Assembly: GCA_003559215.1 (NCBI GenBank)
Contig: PWMF01000021.1
Span: 1 to 38,456, forward strand
DNA from: Natrialbaceae archaeon
GTDB taxonomy: Archaea > Halobacteriota > Halobacteria > Halobacteriales > Natrialbaceae
Direction: 5' to 3'
Length of the DNA: 38,456 nt
The notes beneath the pieces were generated by a model. The model did no database searches, was not told the origin of the DNA, and was given only the letters and a program-made list of their open reading frames with translations. This document shows positions 7,569 to 16,366 of this stretch, piece by piece (position 1 is the first letter of the stretch; each line of letters opens with the position of its first letter). A program made the translations under genes and the position numbers.

Positions 7569-8204
7569 ATGATGCTTCCGACCCACGCTCTCAGCGGAAT
7601 GGCGCTTGCGCTTCCGCTGGTACTCGTGGCTCCGGAGTTTGCACCCCTCGCGCTCGTCGCGGGACTGTTCGGAGGGGTTTTCCCCGACCTCGACATGTAC
7701 GTCGGCCACCGCAAAACCCTCCACTTCCCGGTGTACTACAGCGCTCTCGCCGTCGTCGCGGCGGCTGTCGCCGTACTGATTCCGTCGGGGGCGACCGTCG
7801 CCGTCGCCGTCTTCCTGATCGGAGCCGCCCTCCACTGCGTCTCCGACATCTTCGGCAGCGGACTCGAGCTTCGCCCGTGGGAGGGGACGTCCGATCGAGC
7901 CGTGTACGATCATTACCGCGGGACGTGGATCCCACCCCGGCAGCTGGTTCGGTACGACGGGGCGCCTGCGGATCTGCTCCTGTCGCTTTCGCTCTCGGTT
8001 CCCCTTCTGTACACGCTCGAGGGCGCGTTTCGATGGATCGTGATCGGGACGCTCGTCGTCGCGGTCACCTACACCGCAGTCAGGCGCCATCTCGCGGATC
8101 TCGCTGCAACCGTCGTCCGGTGGCTCCCGATCGGCGTCCGACCGTACGTTCCGGAGCGATACCTCGAAGATCTCGGATCCGAGACGGGCACAACGGCGAG
8201 ATAG
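7569..8204 (+). CDS. YdjM-like (DUF457) membrane-bound metal-dependent hydrolase
   Basis: A 211-aa membrane protein of the YdjM/DUF457 group. The conserved metal-ligand pattern is visible: H6 in PTHALSG, D40 and D42 in FPDLD, H47 and H52 in HRKTLHFP, and H89 with D93 in HCVSDIFG. Two to three hydrophobic helices cover residues 11-40 and 55-90, with two more near 140-165. Substrate unknown. Two Met codons (7569 and 7572) could both start it. Confidence 0.85.
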   Translation: MMLPTHALSGMALALPLVLVAPEFAPLALVAGLFGGVFPDLDMYVGHRKTLHFPVYYSALAVVAAAVAVLIPSGATVAVAVFLIGAALHCVSDIFGSGLELRPWEGTSDRAVYDHYRGTWIPPRQLVRYDGAPADLLLSLSLSVPLLYTLEGAFRWIVIGTLVVAVTYTAVRRHLADLAATVVRWLPIGVRPYVPERYLEDLGSETGTTAR

Positions 8205-8283
8205 CGGCTGAATCCCATCGATACCGCCTACCCCATTCGGCGAAGTATTAACGTCTAAATAGGTCGTTTCGAAATTTGCGGGT

Positions 8284-9351
8284 ATGGACCTTCGCGTCGT
8301 GTTTATGCTGTTTCTCGTTGCACTTCTCGGTGGGATCAGTGCCCTGCTTTTGCTCCCGCTGATGCAGTATATCATCGCAGCCGCGCTGCTGGCCTTCATA
8401 CTGTTTCCGATACACGAGCGACTCGCCGATCGAACGCTCGAGGTGCGAGGAACCGTACTCACGCTCACACCGCGGGTGTCCGCGGGAATCGTGGCCCTTT
8501 TTGGCGTCGTTGCTACCGTGCTCCCGTTGCTTGCGCTGTCTGTCGTCGTTCTTCGAACGGTGTCCTCGTTTATCGAAGAGCTCGACGGGATAGCGATTAC
8601 CGAGCTGTTTCAGGACACCCTCCATGAACTGGGGGTCGACGACGCGATCGTCAACGAGATAGAGCAGTTCCTGACCGCGGAGGTAGAGGGATTTCTCGAG
8701 CAAGGCGCCGAGTTCGTTTTCCAGGAGTTGATCGGACTGCTGGATACGAGCTTCCGCGTCGGATTGGGGCTTCTGGTGCTTGTCTTTCTACTGTACTACT
8801 TCCTCGTCGACGGGCGACGGTTAGTCTCCTGGATAGGAACGGTCGCACCGATCGGGGACGAGACGCGAGAGGAACTGGAAACCGAAATAGAAGGCGTCAC
8901 GTGGGCGGTACTGATTAGCCACGTCCTCGTCGCGCTCGCGGAGGGGATACTTGGCGGGATCGGGTTGTACCTCCTAAACGTTCCAAACGTCGCGTTCTGG
9001 ACGGTCGCAATGGTCGTCGCTTCCTTCCTTCCCGCGGTCGGTATCTGGCTGGTCTGGGCGCCGATAGTCGGTTATCTTCTCATTATCGGTGAACCGGTCG
9101 GTGCACTCTTGCTGTTCGTGTACGGGATCACCGTCCTCTCCGTCGTAGACAACTACTTGCGTGCTTTCCTCGTCGATATTGGCTCCGGCGTGCATCCCGG
9201 AATCGTTCTCGTTGGAGTGATAGGCGGACTCTATCTCTTCGGCTTTCTGGGGCTGATACTCGGACCGGTCCTCCTTGCGATGCTCAAGGCCGTTCTGGAG
9301 GTTTTCAGCGAAGCATACCGTCCTGGCGGTGAAAGTGGGGACAAGCTGTGA
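8284..9351 (+). CDS. AI-2E family (PerM/TqsA-like) transporter
   Basis: A 355-aa membrane protein of the AI-2E transporter family, which exports small molecules or ions. Layout: two N-terminal helices, one more near residue 75, a long soluble stretch (about 95-155), then a set of helices from residue 160. The family motif region SHVLVALAEGILGGIGLYLL leads to the characteristic VVDNYLRAFLVDIGSGVHP and the C-terminal GLILGPVLLAMLKA. The length is normal. The name AI-2E does not imply autoinducer transport in archaea. Confidence 0.88.
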   Translation: MDLRVVFMLFLVALLGGISALLLLPLMQYIIAAALLAFILFPIHERLADRTLEVRGTVLTLTPRVSAGIVALFGVVATVLPLLALSVVVLRTVSSFIEELDGIAITELFQDTLHELGVDDAIVNEIEQFLTAEVEGFLEQGAEFVFQELIGLLDTSFRVGLGLLVLVFLLYYFLVDGRRLVSWIGTVAPIGDETREELETEIEGVTWAVLISHVLVALAEGILGGIGLYLLNVPNVAFWTVAMVVASFLPAVGIWLVWAPIVGYLLIIGEPVGALLLFVYGITVLSVVDNYLRAFLVDIGSGVHPGIVLVGVIGGLYLFGFLGLILGPVLLAMLKAVLEVFSEAYRPGGESGDKL

Positions 9352-9554
9352 CGTCCCGAGAGAACGAGCGGACGGCGGTTGCGTCGGGGCGTTCGCCGTT
9401 CGTCCCCATCGGATCGGTCGCTCGCTTCGGAAGCTGACGACGGTTCTCACGGAACGAGGCGCCGAACCCTCTTACAGGGTACTCGAGCGCCACGCAGTAC
9501 GATACCTCGGCTCGAGCCAGGAATCGGACGAAAATCACGGCGACGAACCGGCCG

Positions 9555-10604
9555 CTATCGGTAGGAGAGTTCGAGTTCGAGCGCTCGCCTCAACAGCTCG
9601 TCGTCGTAGCGTTCCTCGGTCTGGTCGGGCCTGCGGTCGTGGATCGCCCGCACCGTCCGGACTGTATTACGGAAGTTCTTGAACGTCGCCTCGTCAACCA
9701 TCTGGCCGTCGATCGTCACCGCACCGGTGCCCTCGCGTTTGGCCTCGTTGAAGCGCTCGATCTTGTGGACGTCGCGCTCGAGTTCGTCGGGCGTCGGCAT
9801 GTGGATCGTGTTGGCCTGGATCGTCTGCTTCGGATACAGCGACCAGGAGCCGTCGAGGCCGAGTCGAGTCTCGTGTTCGACCTGGTCGGCGTAGGCGTCG
9901 GCGTTGTAGTAGGTCAGCCCCGCCCGCTCTTTGAACAGGTCGTCGAACGGACCGCCGATCGAGAGCAGCCCGCCCGCGCTGGCCTCGTTCGACAGCGCCT
10001 CGAGCAGGCCGTCCCAGCGGGGCATCCCCTCGCCGAGGTCGCGACCGCCCAGCTCGGCCGCGTAGTCGACGGGACCGAAGATCAACGCGGCGAGTCGGGA
10101 CTCGGCGCCGAACTTCGCGATCTCGCGCAGGTCCGACCGGGCGCGGCCGGTCTCGACGATGATCGAGAGGTCGATCGAGCCGTCGGGGTAGCCGTGCTCG
10201 CGTTCGGCTTCCGCGACGACGCCGGCGGCCCGTTCGACGTCCTCGAGGCGGCCCACCTTCGGGACGACTACGCCGTCGATCTCGTCGCCGATCTCGGCGA
10301 TTAGGCGGTCTATCTGTTCGCGGCCCTTCTCCCGATACCGGTCGTCGTCGTAGGCCCACTCGACGCGCGGGTGGATCTCGCCGGGGAACTCGTACTCAGG
10401 GACCCGATCGATGGTGTTCTCGAGTCCCTCGGCTTTCATATCGGGCGCGGTGCCGTCTTCTAGGTCGGGAACGAGCCAGTCCGGCGCCTGAAACCCCTCG
10501 GCCTCCAGCGCCGAGACGAGGTACTTCGCCGTCTCCTCCTTGGGAACGGCGGCGGGTGCGGTCTGGAACGTACGACAGAGTCGGATCTCGGTATCGTCGG
10601 TCAT
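9555..10604 (-). CDS. citE: beta-methylmalyl-CoA / L-malyl-CoA lyase (CitE/HpcH family)
   Basis: In the methylaspartate cycle this enzyme cleaves beta-methylmalyl-CoA into propionyl-CoA and glyoxylate. The 349-aa TIM-barrel protein has the CitE-family marks: VPDLEDGTAPDMK near residues 45-57, VVVPKVGRLEDV, the acidic Mg-binding region SIIVETGRARSDL near residue 150, and IFGPVDYAAELGGRD. It is the last gene of the minus-strand operon, 45 nt after the hydratase gene that makes its substrate. Haloarchaea have more than one CitE paralogue; the neighbours fix this one to the cycle. Confidence 0.9.
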   Translation of the reverse strand: MTDDTEIRLCRTFQTAPAAVPKEETAKYLVSALEAEGFQAPDWLVPDLEDGTAPDMKAEGLENTIDRVPEYEFPGEIHPRVEWAYDDDRYREKGREQIDRLIAEIGDEIDGVVVPKVGRLEDVERAAGVVAEAEREHGYPDGSIDLSIIVETGRARSDLREIAKFGAESRLAALIFGPVDYAAELGGRDLGEGMPRWDGLLEALSNEASAGGLLSIGGPFDDLFKERAGLTYYNADAYADQVEHETRLGLDGSWSLYPKQTIQANTIHMPTPDELERDVHKIERFNEAKREGTGAVTIDGQMVDEATFKNFRNTVRTVRAIHDRRPDQTEERYDDELLRRALELELSYR

Positions 10605-10649
10605 GCGTGTGGATGTGTCGGCTGTGATCGGAAACGGTCGGCGGGCGGT

Positions 10650-11780
10650 TCAGCTCGAGCGCTTGCGGATCTCCGCGATTCGAGTGCCGGAGTAAACCGG
10701 CTCGTCGTTCTGGTTGAACGCGATGTGTTCGAAACGGACGATTCCCGCCTCGTCGTGGGCGGGGTCGTCCTCGGACCACGTCCGAGAGCTAGTCGAGGTT
10801 TCCTCGACGCTGTCCTCGGCCTCGAGCACGCGCGTGAACGCGTAGACGGTGTCTCCGGGGGTGACGAACGTGTGGAACGTCTCGTCGTCGAACCCCACTT
10901 CGCGGAACGTTCGCTCGTCGGAGCGGGCGTGACCCAGCGCCGTCGACCGAGTGACGTCGCCGTAAGTGACGATGTCGCCCGACGGCGAGTCGGCCATGAC
11001 GTCGGCGTTGTGGTGTTGCTTGGCGGTGTTCAGCGTTGCCAGCGGCAGCCCGGCGACGGTCGTGTCGTCCTGGGTGCGCCCCCGCTCGTGGCGGTAGGCG
11101 ACCGCGGCGTCGCGCCCGTCGGCGCGCTCGAGCGCCTCGAGGAAGTCCTCGAAGGCGCCGCCCTCGGGCGTGACGAACTCGCTCGGGAGCGCGGGTTCGC
11201 CGCCGTCGGGTTCCTCGGTCGTCGCCGCGTTTCCACTCCCGTCGGTCGCGACGGGCTCTCGCCGCGGGATCATGTTCGTCCGCTCGTAGGAACACAGCAC
11301 GTCGTCGGTCTCGGCGTCCATTCCTCGAGTACGCCAGGTGACGATCCCGTACTCGGGGCGGGAGCTCGAGGTCGCCGTGCTGACGACCTCGCTTTCGACG
11401 CGCAGCTCGGTGCCGGCGTAGACGGGGGCGCCCGGAAACCGGACGTCAGTTCGCCCGAGAAAGTAGCCGCCCTTCTCGCTCAGGTCCTCGACGGTGATTC
11501 CCAGCGTCGCCGCGGTGAGGTAGTCGGGGTGGATCGGCGGCTCCTCGAAGCCACGCTCCCGGGCGGCGTCGGTCCGCCAGTAGGCCGGATCGTGGTTCAG
11601 CGTCTGGCTCATCCAGGACTCGTTGCCCCACTGCGTGAGCGTCAGGCCCGGATCGTGTTCGATCAGGTCACCCTCCCCGAACGCTTCGAAGAAGTTCCCC
11701 TTCTCGCGGGTGTCGGCGCGCTCGAGCGCGCGGGCGAACGTCTCGGTGTCGGTCCAGTTGATCGAATCGTCGTCAGTCAT
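10650..11780 (-). CDS. mch: mesaconyl-CoA (2-methylfumaryl-CoA) hydratase
   Basis: Hydrates mesaconyl-CoA to beta-methylmalyl-CoA. The 376-aa protein is a double hotdog of the MaoC-like dehydratase type. The first half contains HPDYLTAATLGITVEDL and the second FVTPGDTVYAFTRVLEAED with FEHIAFNQNDEPVYSG. An acidic, low-complexity linker at about residues 170-200 joins them. The start overlaps the end of the ammonia-lyase gene by 8 nt, so the genes are co-transcribed. The surrounding cycle enzymes support the specific substrate, which cannot be read from the fold alone. Confidence 0.9.
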   Translation of the reverse strand: MTDDDSINWTDTETFARALERADTREKGNFFEAFGEGDLIEHDPGLTLTQWGNESWMSQTLNHDPAYWRTDAARERGFEEPPIHPDYLTAATLGITVEDLSEKGGYFLGRTDVRFPGAPVYAGTELRVESEVVSTATSSSRPEYGIVTWRTRGMDAETDDVLCSYERTNMIPRREPVATDGSGNAATTEEPDGGEPALPSEFVTPEGGAFEDFLEALERADGRDAAVAYRHERGRTQDDTTVAGLPLATLNTAKQHHNADVMADSPSGDIVTYGDVTRSTALGHARSDERTFREVGFDDETFHTFVTPGDTVYAFTRVLEAEDSVEETSTSSRTWSEDDPAHDEAGIVRFEHIAFNQNDEPVYSGTRIAEIRKRSS

Positions 11781-13050
11781 CGGCCGTCACCTCGTCTGCG
11801 TTCGTCGGTCGCTGGGCCCTGTTTCGTCTGGCGACGGTTCGTCGCATCTCGTTCTCAACGATCATGTACCCCTCGTCGAAACCCATCCCGGGCTTTGCCA
11901 GCACCTGCGCGGCATCGGTCGCGAGCGCGACGTGTGCGCAGGCGCGCGCGGAGGTTTCCGTCTCGTTGCAGGTGCCGCCGAGGTAGGCGCGGGTATCGGT
12001 TCCCTCGCAGTACCTGACCGCCTGTCCACTGCGGTGGATCCCGCCGAGGTCGGGGGTCTTGATCTGGACGACGTCGGCGGCACCCCGGTCGACGAACGCC
12101 CGCACGTCCTCGAAGGTGTTACACCACTCGTCCGCGACGATGTCGACGCCGACGCCGGCGTCGGCGAGCCCCATGCGGAGTTCGACCATCGCCTCGATCT
12201 GTGCCTCGCGGTCGCCGACGTCCATCGGCCCCTCGATCTGGATCGGGTAGGGGGCGGCGGCTTCCTCGAGCGCCCGGAAGTAATCGACCACTTCGTCGCG
12301 GTCGTAGGGAGCGCCGAAGATCTCGCCGATCATCCCGTAGACGTCGATGTGGAGTCGGGGTTCGTACTCCTCGGGGCCGAGTTCCTGCGAGCGCTCGGCG
12401 AGCCACTCGACGTACTCGAGCAGCGTTGCCCCGTCCTCGCCGATCTTCTCGACGCTGTTGATCAGCCCGTGGGGCAAGACGGGAACGCCCTTGACGAACA
12501 TCTTCTCGGTGTTGACGTAGCGATCGTCGCCGGATTGGCCGAAAACGGGCACGGGATCGGTTGCCGGCTCGGTGCCGAGTTCGTCCGCGAGGACGTCGGT
12601 CATCGTCGTCCCGTCGGCCCGCGCCCCGGCGGCCAGCAGCGCTTGTGACACGCCGTATCGGATCGCCGTGTGAAGTCGGTCCCCCTCGAGTTGCAGGTTC
12701 TCGAGCAGGTCCGCGTTCGCGAGGAAGTCGCTCGCGTCGCGGCCGACCAGCTCCTCGGCGACGGGTCCTTGGACGACAGGGGCGTACTCCGCCGCACGAA
12801 ACAGCGGGTCGCGCCCGCCAGCCCCGGAGTACTGAACCGCGGCGCAGTCGCCGCGGTGGACGCTGCCGTCCTCGAGTTCGACGTCGACGATGAGCGTTTC
12901 GCCCGCCTGGCGGATCTCGTCGAACCCCTCGGTGACGGGAGCGCCATCGTAGGTGAACCCATCCTGGACGGCCCCCTCCTTGATGGCGCGCTGATCGTCG
13001 AAAAAGAAACCCGAGTAGCCGGGCGTCGCGTGGATTCCCTCGATCCGCAT
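11773..13050 (-). CDS. mal: methylaspartate ammonia-lyase
   Basis: Removes ammonia from (2S,3S)-3-methylaspartate to give mesaconate. The 425-aa enolase-superfamily protein has an N-terminal capping domain and a barrel with the VQIKTPDLGG motif. Its lysine falls at residue 331, the same number as the catalytic base of the clostridial enzyme. Barrel acidic residues for Mg2+ appear in HIDVYG and IEGPMD. Length is close to the clostridial enzyme (about 413 aa). It shares one base with the upstream mutase gene and overlaps the next gene by 8 nt, indicating translational coupling through the operon. Confidence 0.95.
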   Translation of the reverse strand: MRIEGIHATPGYSGFFFDDQRAIKEGAVQDGFTYDGAPVTEGFDEIRQAGETLIVDVELEDGSVHRGDCAAVQYSGAGGRDPLFRAAEYAPVVQGPVAEELVGRDASDFLANADLLENLQLEGDRLHTAIRYGVSQALLAAGARADGTTMTDVLADELGTEPATDPVPVFGQSGDDRYVNTEKMFVKGVPVLPHGLINSVEKIGEDGATLLEYVEWLAERSQELGPEEYEPRLHIDVYGMIGEIFGAPYDRDEVVDYFRALEEAAAPYPIQIEGPMDVGDREAQIEAMVELRMGLADAGVGVDIVADEWCNTFEDVRAFVDRGAADVVQIKTPDLGGIHRSGQAVRYCEGTDTRAYLGGTCNETETSARACAHVALATDAAQVLAKPGMGFDEGYMIVENEMRRTVARRNRAQRPTNADEVTADD

Positions 13051-14483
13051 CAGGCATCACCCTGGGGACGGCCGATGAGCTTCCCGTCGCTGATCGCGTC
13101 GACGTCGTCGGCGACCATCCGGAACGACTCCTCGCGGCCCTCCGTGCTGGCGCGTTGCGAGAGCCGAGCCTTGTGGATCTCCTTGATGTCGTCGTCCATC
13201 TCGAGGTCGGCCCACTCGAAGATCCGAACCCGCCCGTCGTCGTCGCGAGCCGGCAACACGGCGCCTTTCGCGCTGTCGCTCGGGGCGAAGGGGACGTCGA
13301 GCGCCCCCGAATCGAACGCCTCGATCGTTCCCCGAACGACGTCGCCGTCGCCGTGGCTGAAGATCGTGTCCATGAGACACCGCGTTTCTCGCTCTATCAG
13401 GTCCTGTTCCTCCGCGATACCGTCGATGTCGATGTTCTGCTCGATCGCCATGTCGATGACCTGTCGCGTCGTACGGAGTCCGGAGGCGTTCGCCTCCTTC
13501 GTCGGAACGCCCTGGAACTCCTGGGGCGATTTGGTAATAACCTTGTCCGGCTGTGCGATGGCGGCGGTCATCCCACCCAGGCTGATAACGCCGTTGGCGC
13601 GGGCCTCGTCGGGCGGGAACCCCCCCATCCACTCGTGGAATACCGTCGTCACGCAGACATCGTCGGGGAGGTACTCGTCGCCGAGCTTCTGGAGAGCGTT
13701 GAGGGCTGCGACGTCCTGGACGACGTTTCCGACCTGGCCGTACCCCAGCGTGATCGAGCGCACGCCCTGGGTGGCGGCGAGCTGGCCCTCGACGATCATG
13801 ATCGCGATCGCGATCGAGGGCGGCACCAGCGTCCCTGTCAGCGGACCGAACGGCTCGCGGTTGATCCGCACGCCCCGCTCGGTGTAGGCACCGGCCAGCC
13901 GATCCACGAACTGCCACTTCTCGATGGTCTCCTCGAGTCCGTGGCGTTTCGTGTAGGGGATGTTGTAGGAGATCGGTCCGCCCTCGAAGCTCTGGAAGCC
14001 GCCCGCGAAGGTGATCGCCGCCAGCAGACGGGCATCGGGGGTGCCGTGACGGACCTCGATCGGTGCGTCGATTGCCTCGATCAGCTCTCGACAGCCCTCG
14101 ATCCCGTGGTTGACCGCGGGAAAGCCGTTGAGGGTGTCCTCGCCGGTCTCGCGGGCCTTCTCGAGGCCCTCCTGGGCCTTCCCGTACTCGTTGTCGCGCG
14201 TGTACGAATCGATCGTCGTCGGAAGCAGATCGGCCTTTCCCTCCCCGTGGAGATACTCGAGCAGCTCGATCTGGTCGTCAAGCCGCGGGACTCCGGCGCG
14301 GGGTTGCAGGAGGGGGTCGTCGGCGGACTCGAGTACGTCGGCGAAGCGTTTGCTCGCCGGCAGCGACTCGTGGTAGCGAATCGCCTCCTCGAAGTCGGCA
14401 TCGCTACCGGTGTCCCAGCCGGACCGAATCTCGTCATCGATGCGCCGTAGCTCGTCGGATGGAATGCGTTCGTCTCGTATCAT
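13050..14483 (-). CDS. mamB: glutamate (methylaspartate) mutase large subunit E
   Basis: The large barrel subunit of adenosylcobalamin-dependent glutamate mutase, which rearranges L-glutamate to (2S,3S)-3-methylaspartate with the small B12-binding subunit. The 477-aa protein contains the conserved glutamate-binding and barrel-top motifs QPRAGVPRLDDQ, VRHGTPDARLL, FEGGPISYNIPYTK and LTGTLVPPSIAIA, and has the normal length for the E subunit. It follows the S-subunit gene by 11 nt and shares a base with the ammonia-lyase gene. The clostridial name is glmE/mutE; mamB is used for haloarchaea. Confidence 0.95.
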   Translation of the reverse strand: MIRDERIPSDELRRIDDEIRSGWDTGSDADFEEAIRYHESLPASKRFADVLESADDPLLQPRAGVPRLDDQIELLEYLHGEGKADLLPTTIDSYTRDNEYGKAQEGLEKARETGEDTLNGFPAVNHGIEGCRELIEAIDAPIEVRHGTPDARLLAAITFAGGFQSFEGGPISYNIPYTKRHGLEETIEKWQFVDRLAGAYTERGVRINREPFGPLTGTLVPPSIAIAIMIVEGQLAATQGVRSITLGYGQVGNVVQDVAALNALQKLGDEYLPDDVCVTTVFHEWMGGFPPDEARANGVISLGGMTAAIAQPDKVITKSPQEFQGVPTKEANASGLRTTRQVIDMAIEQNIDIDGIAEEQDLIERETRCLMDTIFSHGDGDVVRGTIEAFDSGALDVPFAPSDSAKGAVLPARDDDGRVRIFEWADLEMDDDIKEIHKARLSQRASTEGREESFRMVADDVDAISDGKLIGRPQGDA

Positions 14484-14494
14484 CGAGCCACCAG

Positions 14495-14935
14495 TTAGGT
14501 GCTGACGGTAATCCGCTCGGACTCGGTGGTCGTGACGTGGAGGTCCCGCTCGAGGGCGGCGATGGCCTCCTCGGGGTCGGTCTCGGAGTCGAAGACCCGA
14601 TCGAACCCGAGCTCCTCGAAGGTCGCGCGGGTCTGATCGAAGTCGTCCTGCCCGACGGCGAGGTTGCCGCCGATGTAGGTGAGGGCGTCGACGTCGGCCT
14701 CCTCGAGGACCTCGTGGAATCCCTGACAGTCCTGCTCGGCGTGACCGTAGAGCGAGGAGACGAGTACCGCCTCCGCCGAGTGGGCTACCGCTGCCTCCGC
14801 GAACTCCTTCTGGGAGGTCTGGACGCCGAGGTTGACGACGTCGAAGCCAGCTGCACTCAGGGCCTGCTCTAGGATCGTGATGCCAACGACGTGGGCGTCG
14901 GAGCCGATCACGCCGAGGACGACCGTTCGGGACAT
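14495..14935 (-). CDS. mamA: glutamate (methylaspartate) mutase B12-binding subunit S
   Basis: The small subunit that holds adenosylcobalamin for glutamate mutase. The cobalamin-binding signature DxHxxG is present as D13-A-H15-V-V-G18, with the second-loop serine in VSSLYGH and the glycine loop YIGGNLAVG. It is 146 aa when started at 14935 (MSRTVVLG). An in-frame ATG at 14950 exists, but the box TTTATA (minus strand, about 14957-14964) lies 27 nt before 14935 and only 12 nt before 14950, so a leaderless start at 14935 fits better. First gene of the operon. Also called glmS (mutase), not to be confused with the amidotransferase. Confidence 0.93.
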   Translation of the reverse strand: MSRTVVLGVIGSDAHVVGITILEQALSAAGFDVVNLGVQTSQKEFAEAAVAHSAEAVLVSSLYGHAEQDCQGFHEVLEEADVDALTYIGGNLAVGQDDFDQTRATFEELGFDRVFDSETDPEEAIAALERDLHVTTTESERITVST

Positions 14936-15087
14936 CGTATCCAGAACCATGAGGAATACCCGTATAAAGTTAATGGTTGATCATGATAATACTCCTTAAA
15001 CAGCCTAGCACCACCCCCTTGAGAGACAACCACACCTTCATGATCTATTGCAAAGGTTTTTGCGCCTGTCCGCAGACAGTCGCCTCC
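14936..15087. promoter_or_regulatory. divergent promoter region of the methylaspartate-cycle genes
   Basis: This AT-richer stretch separates the mutase operon (minus) from the CoA-transferase (plus). The minus-strand TATA-like box is near 14957-14964 and the plus-strand T-rich box (AAAGGTTTTTG) near 15051-15061. The palindrome TCATGA occurs just upstream of each box, at 14981-14986 (within ATCATGAT) and 15038-15043, suggesting one regulator for both sides. Confidence 0.55.
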
Positions 15088-16278
15088 ATGGGCGCACTGT
15101 CGAATCTGCGCGTGATCGACCTGACGCAGGTGCTGGCCGGCCCGTACTGTACGATGTTGCTCGCGGATATGGGCGCCGACGTGGTAAAGATCGAGCGCCC
15201 GGGCGGCGACCTGATCCGGTCAAACCCCCCCTTCGTCGACGACGCCGCCGAGGAAGCCTACGGCGGCTACTTCCAGAGCGTCAACCGCGGCAAGCGAAGC
15301 CTCGAGCTCGATTTCAACGACGAGGGCGACCGCGAGGACTTCCTCTCGCTGGTTGAGGAGGCCGACGTCGTCGTCGAGAACTACCGCTCGGGGACGATGG
15401 AGAAGTACGATCTGGGCTACGAGACTCTCACCGAGTACAACCCGGAGTTGATCTACTCCTCGATCAGAGGGTTCGGCGATCCGCGCACGGGCGAGACCCA
15501 CCGACAGGGTCAGCCCTCCTTCGACCTCATCGCACAGGCGCTGGGTGGCGTCATGGAGATCACCGGACAGGCCGAGGGCCCGCCGACGAAGGTCGGCCCC
15601 GGCATCGGCGACCTCTTCACCGCGACGCTGAACTGCATCGGTATCCTCGCCGCGGTCAACCACCGCCATCAAACCGGCGAGGGCCAGTACGTCGACACCG
15701 CGATGTACGACGCGATGCTCAGCATGACCGAACGAGCGGTCTATCAGCACTCCTACACCGGGGAGGCGCCCTCGAGGCGGGGCAACTCCCACCCGACGCT
15801 GTTCCCCTACGACGCCTTCGAGACTCGCGACGGCCACGCCGTGATCGCGGCTTTCGGCACGAACCACTGGAACGAGGTCTGCGCGGCGATGGGGCGGGAG
15901 GATCTCGCCGCGGAGTACCCCACTGCCGCGGACCGCCTCGAGCACCGCGAGGAACTCCGCGAGGAGATCGCCGACTGGGCCGCCGGCCTCGAGACCGCCG
16001 AGCTCGTCGAGACCCTCGAGGGGCGGGTTCCGGTCGCGCCGGTCCAGAGCACCGACGAGATCTTCGAGGATCCACACGTCCGCGATCGGGAGATGCTCGT
16101 GCCGGTCGAACAGCCCGGTTCCGGCGACCGAGTCGAGATCGCGGGCTCGCCGATCAAGATGACCGAGACGCCGCCCGAACCCGGCGGCCGGGCACCGCTG
16201 CTCGACGAACACCGCGGGGAACTGCTCGAGGACGACGAACCCGAGCGTACCGACGCCGAGACCGCGGCGGACGACTGA
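15088..16278 (+). CDS. mct: succinyl-CoA:mesaconate CoA-transferase (CaiB/BaiF family III)
   Basis: Transfers CoA from succinyl-CoA to mesaconate, activating it for the hydratase. The 396-aa protein shows the family III CoA-transferase pattern: VIDLTQVLAGPYCTMLLADM at the N-terminus, GADVVKIERPGGD, the catalytic aspartate at D146 in SFDLIAQALGG, and PTKVGPGIGDL. The Asp/Glu-rich tail is typical of haloarchaea. The frame extends upstream of 15088, but that part runs through the promoter box; homology starts at MGALSNLRV. It is divergent from the operon that makes its substrate, which is why mesaconate is preferred over other acids. Confidence 0.93.
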   Translation: MGALSNLRVIDLTQVLAGPYCTMLLADMGADVVKIERPGGDLIRSNPPFVDDAAEEAYGGYFQSVNRGKRSLELDFNDEGDREDFLSLVEEADVVVENYRSGTMEKYDLGYETLTEYNPELIYSSIRGFGDPRTGETHRQGQPSFDLIAQALGGVMEITGQAEGPPTKVGPGIGDLFTATLNCIGILAAVNHRHQTGEGQYVDTAMYDAMLSMTERAVYQHSYTGEAPSRRGNSHPTLFPYDAFETRDGHAVIAAFGTNHWNEVCAAMGREDLAAEYPTAADRLEHREELREEIADWAAGLETAELVETLEGRVPVAPVQSTDEIFEDPHVRDREMLVPVEQPGSGDRVEIAGSPIKMTETPPEPGGRAPLLDEHRGELLEDDEPERTDAETAADD

Positions 16279-16366
16279 TCGCCGCCGAACCCGGTCACAA
16301 AGCTCCCTCGCGGTGCGCTCGGACCGGAGGGTAATCCTTTTGCGCCCCCCACACACACCTCGGAGT

